DNA of 64,000 nucleotides from Biscogniauxia marginata (lineage: Eukaryota > Ascomycota > Sordariomycetes > Xylariales > Xylariaceae). Position 1 is the first letter of the stretch; each line of letters opens with the position of its first letter. The translations under genes and the position numbers were made by a program. Below the pieces are notes generated by a model. That model saw only the letters and a list, made by a program, of their open reading frames with translations, did not search any database and was not told the origin of the DNA. The stretch covers positions 434,001 to 498,000 of the forward strand of contig MU404073.1 in assembly GCA_022695795.1 (NCBI GenBank), read 5' to 3'. Below are positions 12,204 through 23,114 of this stretch, piece after piece.

Positions 12204-12791
12204 TCAGCCTTCTTCTACGTCCCGTCGTGTCAGGCCGAACATGGCATCGTCCAAGACCATCCCATCCTTGAAGACGGCGCACCTCCTGACGCCCTCCTTG
12301 ACGAATCCGGCCCGGTACAGCACGCCCTCGCTCGCTACGTTGCCCTCGAATACGCCAGCCTCGATCCGCAGTAGCTCAGGTAGCGCCGCGAACGCCCAGC
12401 GCACGAATGCGCGCGCGGCCGCCCCCGCGATCCCCATTTTCCAGTACCGGCGCCCAAGCCAGTACCCCAGCTCCCGCGTACATCGGCTCACGTCCGCCCT
12501 CGCCGCCTCCAGGCCGATTGCCCCCGCTAGAGACCCGTCCGGCGCGCACACGGCGAACTGGAGAACCGGGTCTCCGCCCCGGCAGTACCCGATCCAGGAG
12601 TGCGCGTCCGCGAGTGTGTACGGCCGCGGGAAGCGGTCGCGTAGCGTCTTGGCTACCTCCGGGTCGTTCGCTAGGGCCGCGAGGGCTTCTGCATCGGAGG
12701 GTTCGAAGGGCCGCACGGAACACTTGTCTGTGGTGAAGATAGCGGTTGAGCAGGGGAGGATGGGGAGAGTGGCGCTTGGGGTGGCTTCCAT
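12204..12791 (-). CDS. GNAT-family N-acetyltransferase (RimJ/RimL type)
   Basis: Single exon, 195 residues. Members transfer acetyl from acetyl-CoA to an amino group. Seen: CSVRPFEPSDAEALAALANDPEVAKTLRD at the N-terminus, where RimJ-like enzymes begin with LRP....DA..L...., a central FAVCAPDGSLAGAIGL strand, motif A as LGYWLGRRYWKMGIAG (acetyl-CoA pyrophosphate loop, R-x-x-x-x-G-I-A variant) and a C-terminal RIEAGVFEGNVASEGVLYRAGF, the usual N.aS..vleK.GF region. Lys/Met replace the more common Gly of the loop. Substrate unknown. Start ATG 12791 is followed at about residue 24 by the domain. The opposite strand also carries long open frames, caused by GC-rich codon use. Confidence 0.88.
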   Translation of the reverse strand: MEATPSATLPILPCSTAIFTTDKCSVRPFEPSDAEALAALANDPEVAKTLRDRFPRPYTLADAHSWIGYCRGGDPVLQFAVCAPDGSLAGAIGLEAARADVSRCTRELGYWLGRRYWKMGIAGAAARAFVRWAFAALPELLRIEAGVFEGNVASEGVLYRAGFVKEGVRRCAVFKDGMVLDDAMFGLTRRDVEEG

Positions 12792-13833
12792 GATTGGAGA
12801 GGGTTTTAATTCTTTTTCTTTTAAATTTTATTAGCTGCTGCTGACTTGTTGGCCTGTACTTTGTTTTAAAGGCTGTAGACTCTTCTGGGAAAAGAGTTCG
12901 TATGAGCCGCAGGTTCTAGGATGGTAGAGATGACATGGGAGGTTAGGTGAATATTGGCACATAGATACTAATGTAATAGTAGTCTCTATAAAGTGAAAAC
13001 TTCCAAGTGATATAGGTAGTTGATGGCTCAGTCATATACGGATGATGCGTTGTGAGTCACGGTAAGAGGGAGCTGAATCCCCAACGTACGGGCTTATTGG
13101 TCCGAGGGAGGTGTTTGTAGTTAGTACGTGCCCTGGTTACATGAAAATGGAATGGAATTACCACATTCCAAATCTTTAATTATATACATTGTTTAACTAC
13201 CTACCTAGGTAGGTACCATTACCTACGATATTTCGGTGTTGAACATCGGAACCTCGTTAGAAAAGCCGTGCCCAGAGGGTTGAATTCAGTTAACTGAGCC
13301 ACAATACCGGTACCTACCTAGGTACCTAGCCTTTCCATTAGGTAAGCTGAGGCTGAGGGAGGGTCTAGTGTACCCGCGTCAGAAGGTCCCCCCCTCATAT
13401 CCACATGCACCCGTACCTACTGTAAGGAGCTAAGCTCCCTAAGGTACAGACTGTACCTGGCTTACCCCAGGCAGGAAGTAAAAGTACATGCAAGTGGGGG
13501 GTACGGGACCCATGATTCGCACGCGAAAGGTGAAGGTGGCCTTTCGGCTGACGAGTCTGGTGAATGAAACATGTACCTCGCATTTTTCGATTCGAATTCT
13601 TCCCTCCAGCACAATTTACTTTCCTTCACCCTCGAGTCTCGATCAATCAATCCAATGCGGCGTCCAAGGTGATTTTGCATCTACTGCATTCTGCTTCCCC
13701 AGATTTTATTCCTCGTCCTCGCCTGTTAGTAACGCTGCTCCCGTTCCTTTTTCCCGTCTACTTTCCCCCTTTCATACACGGTTGCGCAAAGTGGTACGTC
13801 GCGAAGCCGACCAGGATCTTCTAGATCTTCACT
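12792..13833. promoter_or_regulatory. Divergent promoter region between GNAT gene and ERV46
   Basis: About 1 kb. It contains two clusters of the palindrome CCTAGGTA (13198-13213 and 13310-13330), repeated GGTACC, and a pyrimidine-rich leader (13605-13830, many TTCC/CCTC runs) immediately before the ERV46 start, as is usual for fungal 5' untranslated regions. Overlapping open frames at 13488-14015 are chance extensions of this leader. Confidence 0.5.
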
Positions 13834-15323
13834 ATGCCAGCCAAATCAAGATTTACAAGGCTGGACGCCTTTACAAAGACTGTCGAGGATGCGAGGATCA
13901 GAACTACCTCGGGTGGAATTGTCACAATTGTCTCTCTGCTTGTTGTTCTCTATCTAGCCTGGGGAGAATGGTCCGACTACAGGAGAATAGTGATCCACCC
14001 CGAACTCATCGTTGATAAGGGCCGAGGTGCGTACCATGATACCAGCCTAGCCGTCACTACCGCCGTCGCTTTACTCACCATCCGCTTGCAGGAGAGCGCA
14101 TGGAGATACATATGAATGTGACCTTCCCTAAGCTACCCTGCGAACTACTGACCCTCGATGTAATGGATGTGTCTGGCGAGCAGCAGCATGGTGTTTTACA
14201 TGGAGTGAAGAAAGTAAGGCTTCAACCCGTCTCCCAGGGCGGCGGTGTTATTGATACCACAGCCCTGTCTCTGTGAGTTGGTCGTGATTGTCATTTGGTC
14301 CTCTTTGCTCCGACTAATGTATGCAGGCACGACAAAGACGAAATAGCCCACCACCTTGACCCCGAATATTGTGGTCCTTGTTATGGCGCACCAGCACCCG
14401 CCAATGCCGAGAAGCCGGGTTGTTGCAATACTTGTGATGAGGTTCGAGAGGCATATGCGCAGGCATCGTGGGCTTTTGGTAGGGGCGAGGGGGTAGAGCA
14501 GTGCCTGCGCGAGCACTACGCCGAAAGGCTGGACGAACAGAGACAAGAAGGATGTCGAATCGAGGGTGACATTCGCGTCAATAAGGTCATCGGCAATTTC
14601 CACTTCGCCCCAGGCCGCAGTTTCAGTAACGGGAACATGCACGTTCACGATCTGAAGAACTACTGGGACAGCCCCGTCCGGCACTCCTTCGAACACGAGA
14701 TTCACCAACTTCGCTTTGGGCCTCAGCTCCCCGAGGATATCGCTCTGAAGCAAGCTAAGAACAGTCCTTGGACCAATCACCACCTGAATCCTCTCGACCA
14801 GGTTAAGCAGACGACTGATGACCCCAATTTCAATTTCATGTACTTTGTCAAGGTTGTGCCTACCGCATACTTACCTCTAAGCCGGTCAGCGTCAAGCGGC
14901 TATGACCGGTCTGTTGATGAGAGTGTCTGGCTCGGAAGTTTGGGTAGTGCCTTTGACGGCAGCATGGAAACTCACCAGTATTCGGTCACGAGCCATAAGC
15001 GCAGCCTGGCAGGAGGTGACGACGCAGCCGAGGGCCACCAGGAGCGCATGCATGCTAGAGGGGGTATTCCGGGAGTCTTCTTCTCTTATGTGAGTGCTCA
15101 CTAAAGCCATATTATAACCTTGTCTTTCCACTTACCCATGTCCTTGTAGGATATCTCGCCGATGAAGGTCATCAACCGCGAGGAGCGGGCAAAGACGTTT
15201 TCAGGTTTCTTGACGGGTCTTTGCGCTGTCATTGGTGGTACCCTTACGGTAGCGGCAGCTGTTGACAGGGGTGTCTACGAAGGTGCCACGCGACTGAGGA
15301 AACTTCAGTCGAAGAGCCTATGA
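13834..15323 (+). CDS. ERV46: ER-Golgi cargo receptor Erv46 (ERGIC3)
   Basis: Exons 13834-14026, 14092-14272, 14327-15089 and 15150-15323 encode 436 residues. Erv46 pairs with Erv41 in COPII vesicles and retrieves ER residents and cargo between ER and Golgi. Seen: N-terminal ERGIC domain (RLDAFTKTVEDARIRTTSGG), first membrane span (about 28-43), HMNVTFPKLPCELLTLDVMD motif followed by DVSGEQQHGV, the cysteine-rich loop CGPCYGA...CCNTCDEV, a large lumenal region with CRIEGDIRVNKVIGNFHFAPG, a second span (LTGLCAVIGGTLTVAAAV) and a short basic tail. A roughly 60-residue low-complexity insert rich in Ser/Gly/Asp/His (SGYDRSVDES... to HARGG) lies before GVFFSYDISP. All junction phases agree. Confidence 0.95.
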
Positions 15324-17907
15324 GACACATAAGCATCGATCGGTGTAAAATACCACTCCGGGGTCGTGATGGGATGGATCTCTTTTAATGTTTGCTCAAT
15401 CCGGGATGCATAGGAAATGGAGTTACAGGCTGATTGGAAAATGATTCTTTCTTCTCGAATGAGAGCATATTGTTGACCTAAGGGATATCCTTGCCTTGCC
15501 CCCGTGCCTCTGTTAGCGATTCAAGATTCGGAGATGACTGAAATTCTTGGTTCACCTTGGCTAGTCTATTGGCGTTCAAATTCGTTAGCATACCTGTTGT
15601 GCAACTATCGTAGCGCACAGGTGGGTAGGGCATAATGTAGAAACTGGGTCATAATTCCAGGGCATCGGGCTAAGTTCCTAGCTGTACCTAAGGTAGAAAT
15701 AAAGCAAATGAACTGAAAATTAATCAAGCAACGAGCGACGAAGTTATTATTTTCATCCCCCTAATTACGAAAATTTCCCTCACTCGATACCTAATTCCCA
15801 AGGACTTGGTAGGTACCTACTCCTTATAAGAGTAGGAGCCTCGGCTGAACGGCAACGGATCGCCTTCTCACAACATTGTACGTTGAAGCCACTGTAAGCC
15901 ACTGTAAGCCACCACTCATTTTACATGGCAGGCAGGGTTCTCCACGAATCTGCCGATGGCATCGCGGGTTCCGCGTGCGAACGATTGGCCTGATGTCTTG
16001 TCATTAGGTACATACACTGCATCCATAGCAACCCACAAGCGGAAAAGTAGGTGCGTCTTTACATAATATAAAACGACTGCGTGAGGAGTTAGCCAGACTT
16101 CGGATGGCCTAATCGACTAATCCTGCAGACTTGGCTACTTGGATCTTTTAATCTTAGCCAATAAGCGTACGCAACCCTGGTTACATCCATGATTACTGAA
16201 TAAATTTTCCTCAATCCTTCTAACATTACTCCGTACATTCTCACAAGACGTAATCTCGATTACTTGAATTCAAGGTAGAGGATATCTTGTTTATACAACG
16301 CTTATTCATAGCGTACTTGTTTCATTCTGTACATAGCTACATGTCATGTATTCAGTCGTGGCATATGGGCATATATATGTACCTTCAATGTTGTCAGTAT
16401 AGAGGTACCTGTGCCTGTGAATACCCTGAAATCCAAACGGCCTACCCTTGCTCAGGGGCAACTAAATTCAGCGTTGTTCTGGCTCCATTCTGGCTTCGTT
16501 CTATACTAGTCTAGGAACAGACCTCTCCACGCTATTGGCGTGCGTATTGCAGCTGGTTGACACCTTGTGGTACATAAATAAAAACGAACGGGATGCATCG
16601 GTTCAACCCATCCTTATTCGATGGTGTACTGCAGGTTCCCCCATCATAATCCAGCATGTACCTACCATAGATAGCGCCAAGCCAATATAGGAATGGCATC
16701 ATCACAGCTAGGCCGAAAGAAAAAGGGGAAAAAAGAGGGAAGAAAAAGAATAGAGGTAGAAAAAGCAAAGAAGGGAAATCCAGGGGTGTTTATACCGATC
16801 TGTGGGAGAGAGGAAGAAAAAAAAGCAAGAAATAATTCGCACGAATGTGGGTATATACATAGAAACCTCGGGGTGGTACATGATATACCAGATTTCCAAG
16901 GTTTGGGGACGTTTAGACCCCAATTACCAAGAGAAGCACGTTGATGAGTAAGTACCGCAAGTACCTCACACATGCAAGTTCGCGGATGGCTCAAGCAACG
17001 ATCGATTGTACTAGTACTTGTTAATTTTCTGTGAGAGCTGTTTTTAGAATGCAGGTACTGTTTGTACTTCTACCTACTGGACCTGCACGTTTCTTCTTCA
17101 CCGGATCTACCTTACCTGTTAGCTTTTCTGGTCGCATTATGGGGTTCCTCTCTGCATGACTGCAGGGCGCATTCGATTCAATCCAATTCAATTCAATGCA
17201 ATTCCCGTCCAAGGTGTCCCCATCTGTTCGTCCACATTCATCCCATCCCCATCCCGTCTCACCATCCTATCCATCATTCGTCAATCAAATGTTTCCTTCT
17301 CATCTCAGTACACATTACGCATTGCATACCACCGTACGACAGGCCTCGCGCTCTCCCTGCCTCTACTTCTGCTTCGCATCGTCTGCTTTCCTTCCTTTGT
17401 CTCCCTCACCACATTCGTCTTCCTTCCCCGTCGTCCTTCCTGTCGAGGCTCAATACGAACACTTTCTTCGACCGCGCTTCATTCGTTCTGACACCAACTG
17501 AGATTCGTAATCCGCCGCTCGCCGGCCCCTCTCTCTTTGACACGCCGTTTCTGCCTTCTACCCAGTGGCCGCCGCCTCTAGTCCCGCCAACCTCAGTTTA
17601 TCACAACCTTAATGCCGACATTTATGTAAGAGGACACCCAGGACCAGACTGGCACAACAACGGCCATCTGCCTGTCCCAAACGCCAGCTTCCCATCGTCC
17701 TAATCCATGCGCGCATTAGTCGATCCCGCCGTCTCGACCGACCTTTCTCGTCGCCTACGTCAGTTTCGCCTTCAAATACCAGCGCCTGCCACGAATCATC
17801 ACCGTGACCCCGAATTGTTGATGATCGCTCTCGGCCAAGCATACATATATTGATACCCCCGTTCGAACTCCCAAGCTGGATCTTGAGTATCGCTCTTTCA
17901 TTTCGTC
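15324..17907. other. Long intergenic region with pyrimidine-rich leader
   Basis: 2.6 kb without a supportable gene. Left part: AT-rich, a 10-base direct repeat GCCACTGTAA in tandem at about 15894-15914, and GGTAGGTACCT near 15810. Middle (16690-16835): purine-rich plus strand (AAAAAGGGGAAAAAAGAGGG type). Right (17150-17210): ATTCAATTCAATGCAATTC pentamer repeats, then a C/T-rich stretch to 17900, probably the 5' leader of the next gene. Open frames at 17062-17703 follow this C/T bias and look spurious. Confidence 0.5.
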
Positions 17908-20176
17908 ATGGCAAACAGGCCTAATTTCATCGACTTGAGGTCCAACTCCTCCAACTCGGTCGCAACAGGCTCTTCTCGTCCTCTCAGATCTCCACGTCTA
18001 CATGTCGCAGGAGAGGTTCCTCCCGCCTTATCTCCCCTTGATGCCTTCGCTGCTCAGAGTCGTTTGCTTGCAAAGCAACTGGAGGAAAGCTCAAAGTCTG
18101 GGAATCGAATAAGTCGTCTGCCTCCCCTAACCACACGGAGCCCGGTGATTGTCCAGGGCCGCTCCGAGTATTTTCGCTCCCTATCCTACGACTCTAGCGA
18201 TGAACAGCCTCCGCTCTCGCCTCAGCAGAATGCCGGCCTCGGGTTGACCACCGAAGTGGAATCGCCTTCCGACCGACCCGTTTCTATGCACCCACGTATG
18301 AGCCGCATCCCTCCTACCCCCGATGAGTCGGTACCGCTCCCATCGAATCCCTTCAAGGATATATCACGGGGTCGACAGCTTGATAGACTAGACGAGGATG
18401 GGGGTTTGTACGGTGCTCGCAGGGAACAGTCGCCTGGAGACTTGGAAAGTCTGGCCGAGAAAACAGGAGAAGGCAAATCCACAGAGCAAGATCCAAACTC
18501 GGGAGAAGCCTCGCCAGGGAAGCTTACAAAGACAACTTCACATGACTCTGTCGGCTTGATCCCCCCGAGATCTCTATTTCCGAAACGCTCTTCGAGTATA
18601 ATGTCAGCGCCTCCTGACTCCAACAACGACGAAGCGCTAGCTGCCTCGTTTCACTCGCAGCCGGCCCGCAAGCTGTCCGCTAGCAGTGTCTTCTCGGGCC
18701 CGGCTGCCCATTATCAGAGGTCTCCTTCGATTAGCTCTGATATATCTGCCCAGCTGCCTCGGCCTTCCTTCAACTTTTCTCGTCCTATGAGTCGGTCAGG
18801 GACACCAACTCTAGATGCGCCTTCCCGGCAAGCCTCTTCCGACAGTCACCCCTCTTTCATACTTGCTGACGAGAGTGCCCACACACCTATAAGTATGCAT
18901 AGTGATGCTTTCACCGAGGGCAGCGTGTTGGAAGATGGGAAGGGCGCTCCCTCGTATATCTATTCTAAGTACTCGCTCCCACGGGGTAAATCTCTCCAGC
19001 GTAATTCCGTCATCTTTCGCGACACTGAACCATCGGCATCCTTTGTCTGGGAACAACCCATGGTCCCTCCTAGCAACGTTCAGACCTACTCTAGAAGCGG
19101 CCAAGCGCCGCCATCGCCTCCTACCCGACCCTCAAGCTCCTCGTCGCGACATCAAGACGGCTCCCCTGTTGCCGACTCGCTTCTCGCTCGCCCATCTCTC
19201 GAACGAAGTAAACTCTCTAATGAGATGTCCGCAGATAGTGGTGGACCGTCACCTGATCCAAGCCGCCCTTCCACTGGCGGTGATAGGCCATTGGAGGACG
19301 TGCCGAGGGGGCGGAGTCTGACGTCTCCGCTCCACGAGCAAGCCCGAGGGAGGACACCTGCGTCTCTATCTACCAGCGACTCGGCTAGTACAATCAAGCC
19401 GCCGCGATCGCAACATTCCCACGCACCAACTGCCGCTGAGATGAGTGCAGAGGAGCACCTAGCTAAAGGTATCAAATGCCATGAGGAGGGGTCAGTGAAG
19501 GAATCCACGTATCACTTGCGGCTAGCCGCGCGTGCCGGCGACCCCACGGGAATGTTATTATATGCTTTAGCTTGTCGACACGGGTGGGGCATGCGACCAA
19601 ACCAGCGGGAAGGCGTTGAATGGCTGCGAAAGGCCGCCGATGTTGTTAGCGCGGAAATTGCAGACGACGAGGATCAAGTCAAAGGGGGCAAGACGGTAGA
19701 TTTCATGGATCGAAAGACACGGAAGGCTCAATTCGCTTTAAGTATCTACGAATTAGGTGTTAGCCACATGAACGGCTGGGGCATCGAACAGGACAAGGCA
19801 CTGGCTCTACGATGCTTTGAGATTGCCGGAAGTAAGTTGGCCCCTGAACAAGTATTTCATATATGTATGGCTGACTAATATTTTAGGCTGGGGCGACGTT
19901 GATGCACTTGCTGAGGCGGGTTTCTGTTATGCTCAAGGCATCGGTTGTAAGAAGGATCTCAAAAAGAGTGCCAAGTTCTATCGCATGGCTGAAGCCAAAG
20001 GTATGAGTATGCCTGGTAATAGTTGGTAAGTTTTCCTGTTCTCAGATGTCTGTAGTGATCACGGCTCATATTGTCATAGGATTCACAAGGCCAAGTATAA
20101 CGATGATGCCAGCAGCACAAAATCTAGGGTTCGGAGCAAGTCAAGAAGTAGGGGAATCTTTCACAAGAAGGCCTAA
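17908..20176 (+). CDS. Sel1-repeat protein of the Nif1/Dsf2 type
   Basis: Exons 17908-19831, 19887-20025 and 20080-20176 encode 719 residues. The first 500 residues are disordered, rich in Ser/Pro/Arg with many SP/TP sites. From about residue 510 there are Sel1-like repeats: SAEEHLAKGIKCHEEGSVKE, YHLRLAARAGDPTGMLLYAL..RHGWG, AQFALSIYELGVSHMNGWGIEQDKALALRCFEIA and DALAEAGFCYAQGIGCKKDLKKSAKFYRMAE. The tail is basic (SRVRSKSRSRGIFHKKA). This layout matches S. pombe Nif1, an inhibitor of the Nim1/Cdr1 mitotic kinase, and S. cerevisiae Dsf2; related Sel1 proteins (Skt5/Chs4) activate chitin synthase. Role here is inferred from that architecture. Introns 19832-19886 and 20026-20079 are canonical. 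Confidence 0.8.
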
Positions 20177-20888
20177 AAGGCATCCACTTGAATTGACCGC
20201 AACTGGTCATATGATAACGACCTGTAAATTTTGATCTTGGCGTTCACAAGGGTGGGATCATCTATTCGACAAAATTATCACAATACTTTTCCGGCATACT
20301 AAACAGGAGCGGCCGCCCCCTTTGTTTGCATTAGTCATCATATGACGAATAATACCCTCGAGGGAATATCACAGTGGAGATAACCGAATCCTAAAGCGGC
20401 TCAGAATTGGCAAAGAAAGTCAAAAGGATTGTGTCAATAGTTGGAATTTCTCTGTATATGAAGAGGACTTTGTAAGAAAAGGATAGTTGCTAGGCTTTGT
20501 AAATACACTACCTACTTTGCATGGCAGTATATACCTATGTATCTATCCGATAAGTGAGGGTTACCCAGATATCCGGACGAGAGTGATGGAGGTTAGAGGT
20601 ACGCGAAGTGTAGCGTTACAGCTAAGGCTCGCCTACCTACGATGTAGTTAGTAGCCTTGCTATCGAAAATTACCAGTTCTTGGACTAGCATTTGAGAGCT
20701 TGCCAATCGCTTTTCTTCTTGGGGGCGACGAGAATAATTATTTAATATTTGAGCTTGAAAGCTTAATTGCCACAATGTTCAGTATATGCATTTATTTTCG
20801 TCTTGCTCGAGATATTCGTTCTGCCACGGGATTGTCTAGGCAAATATCAAATCACCGAGGAAGTGGGCTCTCAGACCTCTGTGCGTTG
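20177..20888. other. Convergent spacer
   Basis: 0.7 kb between the stops of the Sel1 gene and of threonine aldolase. AT-rich, with possible 3' signals (AATAATTATTTAATATTTG near 20730). Small open frames here have no recognisable product. Confidence 0.55.
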
Positions 20889-22644
20889 CTATTCCGAGGA
20901 CTTACTACTACCGTAAGGTCCACTACCATTCGAGCCCTCGGGATCGACGCCGGCCCCTTTCTCCTGGGCAACTTTGTCAAAAACACTACGTAGCCTCCGG
21001 ATAGCTTCTTCGCCGATTTGATAATGAGTAATTAGGCGATTACCCATGAGCTTCAGGCCAGCAGCACGGCCCAACTCCTCAAACCTCGAGGCGCTACAGT
21101 TCATAGACTCCAAGTCCAACCAACACATATTCGTCTCGACGGGCAGTGCCATTTTGCCCCCCAGATCAGTCCAGAGCTTCTCAACACGTCGGGCAGTGGC
21201 ACTGGTTGTAAACATGAGTTAGAAACGAAATTACCCTTTCTGGTGAATAAAATGGGGGTTAAACGCATGTCTAAGGAGCAAAATGCTCTCAAACTGTCCA
21301 TATACGGAAATTTTTCTAGGTCCCGAAACATGCCACAATGGGAAAAAATGAACTCTTGAAATACATACTGCGAGTCCTCCAAGAGCCCGCCCTCGCCAAG
21401 CATCCCCTTCCCGAAGGTTACGTCGACGGCAACTCTTGCTGCGGCCGTAACCACGCCAGACTGTCGAAGACCGCCACCAATTGCCTTCCGTATCCATCTC
21501 CCGTGTTTTATCACGCCCTTACTGCCGACCACAATACTCCCCACCGGCGCACCCAAGCCCTTAGAGAAGCAGAGACTCACGGTATCGAAGTACTCGCAGA
21601 AGTCTTGCAGCGAGCCGGCACCGGACGCCACGCATTCCCAAAGCCGGGCGCCGTCGCAGTGCATCTTGATGTCGTGAGCCCGTGCGAATGCTGAGATATG
21701 TTTTACTTCTTCTAACGGCATGATTAACCCATTCAACGTGTTCTCTAGGCTAATGACCCTTGTGGGACAAGCGTGAACATTGTCGCTCAGTACCACGTTG
21801 GTTTTTACATCCTCCAGGGTCAGATACTTGCCGTTAGCCGGCACGACGGCGCTGACCATCGCTCCGCTCAGCGAAGCTACGCTGTGAGGAAAGAAATTTA
21901 GTAGGCTATGGCAGCAGAAGGGAACGCCGGGGAGAAGGAACTTGCATGAGATGCTTACCCCCCAGCTTCGTATCTGATAATATGCGACCGATGGTCGCTC
22001 AGTACACTGTGAGGAGGCTGTGTCAACAGCGACCGCAATGCGATCTGGTTTCCCATAGTGCCAGAAAGGACAAGAAGTCCAGCCTCCTTGCCCGTCAATG
22101 CTGCGACATGGGCCTCGAGGCCTATCGTCGTTGGGTCCTCCTCGAACACGTCATCCAGTAGAGTGGCCGTTTGAATAGCAGACAACATAGCTGGGGTCGG
22201 CGTAGTCATGGTATCGCCTATGGATTATGAGACGAGTCGTCAGGTCAAGTTTGGACGGAAGGCAAATTGCATAATAACCTATGTCGACTCACTCCTGAAG
22301 TCGAAGGCCGCGGCGCCTTCAGCGCCAACCCAGCTACTACTAGCTGGCTCTTGGCGCATGTTGACGTCCACAGTCGAGCTCTTCGCTAATTCCGCAGTAG
22401 ACGGCATGCTCGTCGATCGAAGGGCAGGTAAGGTGTGAAAAAGTTGTTGTCCACGAAAGCAGGGCGTTGTCGACAACAACAGCGGGGTTCTCGACACTCC
22501 CAGCGGCATCGGAGAAGTGTCGGCCCTCACGTGGAGGTGGCATCTGATCTGTGGTCCCCCAAAGCTGAACCTATCCGCAATACTATGTCGATGATGCCTC
22601 GACGTCCTGGCCAGGCCAATGTAAGACTTTCTTGAAAAATGCAT
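20889..22644 (-). CDS. GLY1: Low-specificity L-threonine aldolase (PLP enzyme)
   Basis: Exons 22644-22293, 22217-21959, 21881-21369 and 21201-20889 give 478 residues from the most upstream ATG. The enzyme cleaves threonine/allo-threonine to glycine and acetaldehyde. Seen: AFDFRSDTMTTPTPAML with DDVFEEDPT, the SGTMGNQIAL phosphate loop, SDHRSHI, HCDGARLW (Asp280 binds the pyridine nitrogen, Arg283), and the PLP lysine in FSKGLGAPVG (about Lys311), then GGGLRQSGV and PVETNMCWLDL. Introns: 75, 77 and 167 bases; the last (GTATGT...CTAAC...CCAG) is long but restores DSH-ATARRVEKLW. The start is uncertain: about 100 residues rich in Arg/Ser precede the domain and resemble a mitochondrial presequence, while a later ATG (MPSTAEL) would give a cytosolic-size protein. 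Confidence 0.91.
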
Positions 22645-22986
22645 TTGGCTTGGCCGCTCTCGTTTTATACGCACCTAGGTAGGTACCTATATAACAAAAA
22701 GGTATATCTATCTATCCCTACTCCGTAAATCGAGTTTATATATTATATATGCAACTATGACTAAAATGCAATTAAGGTATGGAAACTGCTATGTGCATAC
22801 CTTAGGTACCTACTTAACGCGGGCGACGCCGGGCTAATCTAATCAATAACCTCGTAGTGTGCCCGGACTGCCCGGCCATTTTCATCCAATCCTCTTCTCC
22901 CCTAAATAAAAATAGCCTGCCTACCTTACTAGCTTACTGTATTTACGTTCTTTCAACGAACCCCCCCTGCATTGTTTCTTACGAGG

Positions 22987-23027
<41 letters not shown>

Positions 23028-23114
23028 CTCGTCGTCAGCAGTATTCTTCTCGAAAGGCTCACGCGGCTCCCGTCCGCATCCTTTCATTTTCACAGTCACC
23101 AAATGTCTTGAATC
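22645..23114. promoter_or_regulatory. Divergent promoter with (CT)n tract
   Basis: 0.47 kb between threonine aldolase and the GT17 gene. It contains CACCTAGGTAGGTACCTA at 22672-22690, a second GGTACC near 22804, and a (CT)n microsatellite at 22988-23022 about 95 bases before the GT17 ATG, in the expected leader or core promoter. Pyrimidine tracts of this kind are common upstream of fungal genes. Confidence 0.6.

Noticed and set aside
12376..12834. Three further frames over the GNAT gene
   Set aside because: GC-rich shadow frames with Pro/Arg-rich composition; only the minus frame has GNAT motifs.
14196..14783. 195-codon minus-strand frame
   Set aside because: Antisense to ERV46 exons 2 and 3, which match the family closely.
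16662..17703. Several frames of 60-213 codons
   Set aside because: They follow purine- or pyrimidine-rich low-complexity sequence; likely the leader of the Sel1 gene.
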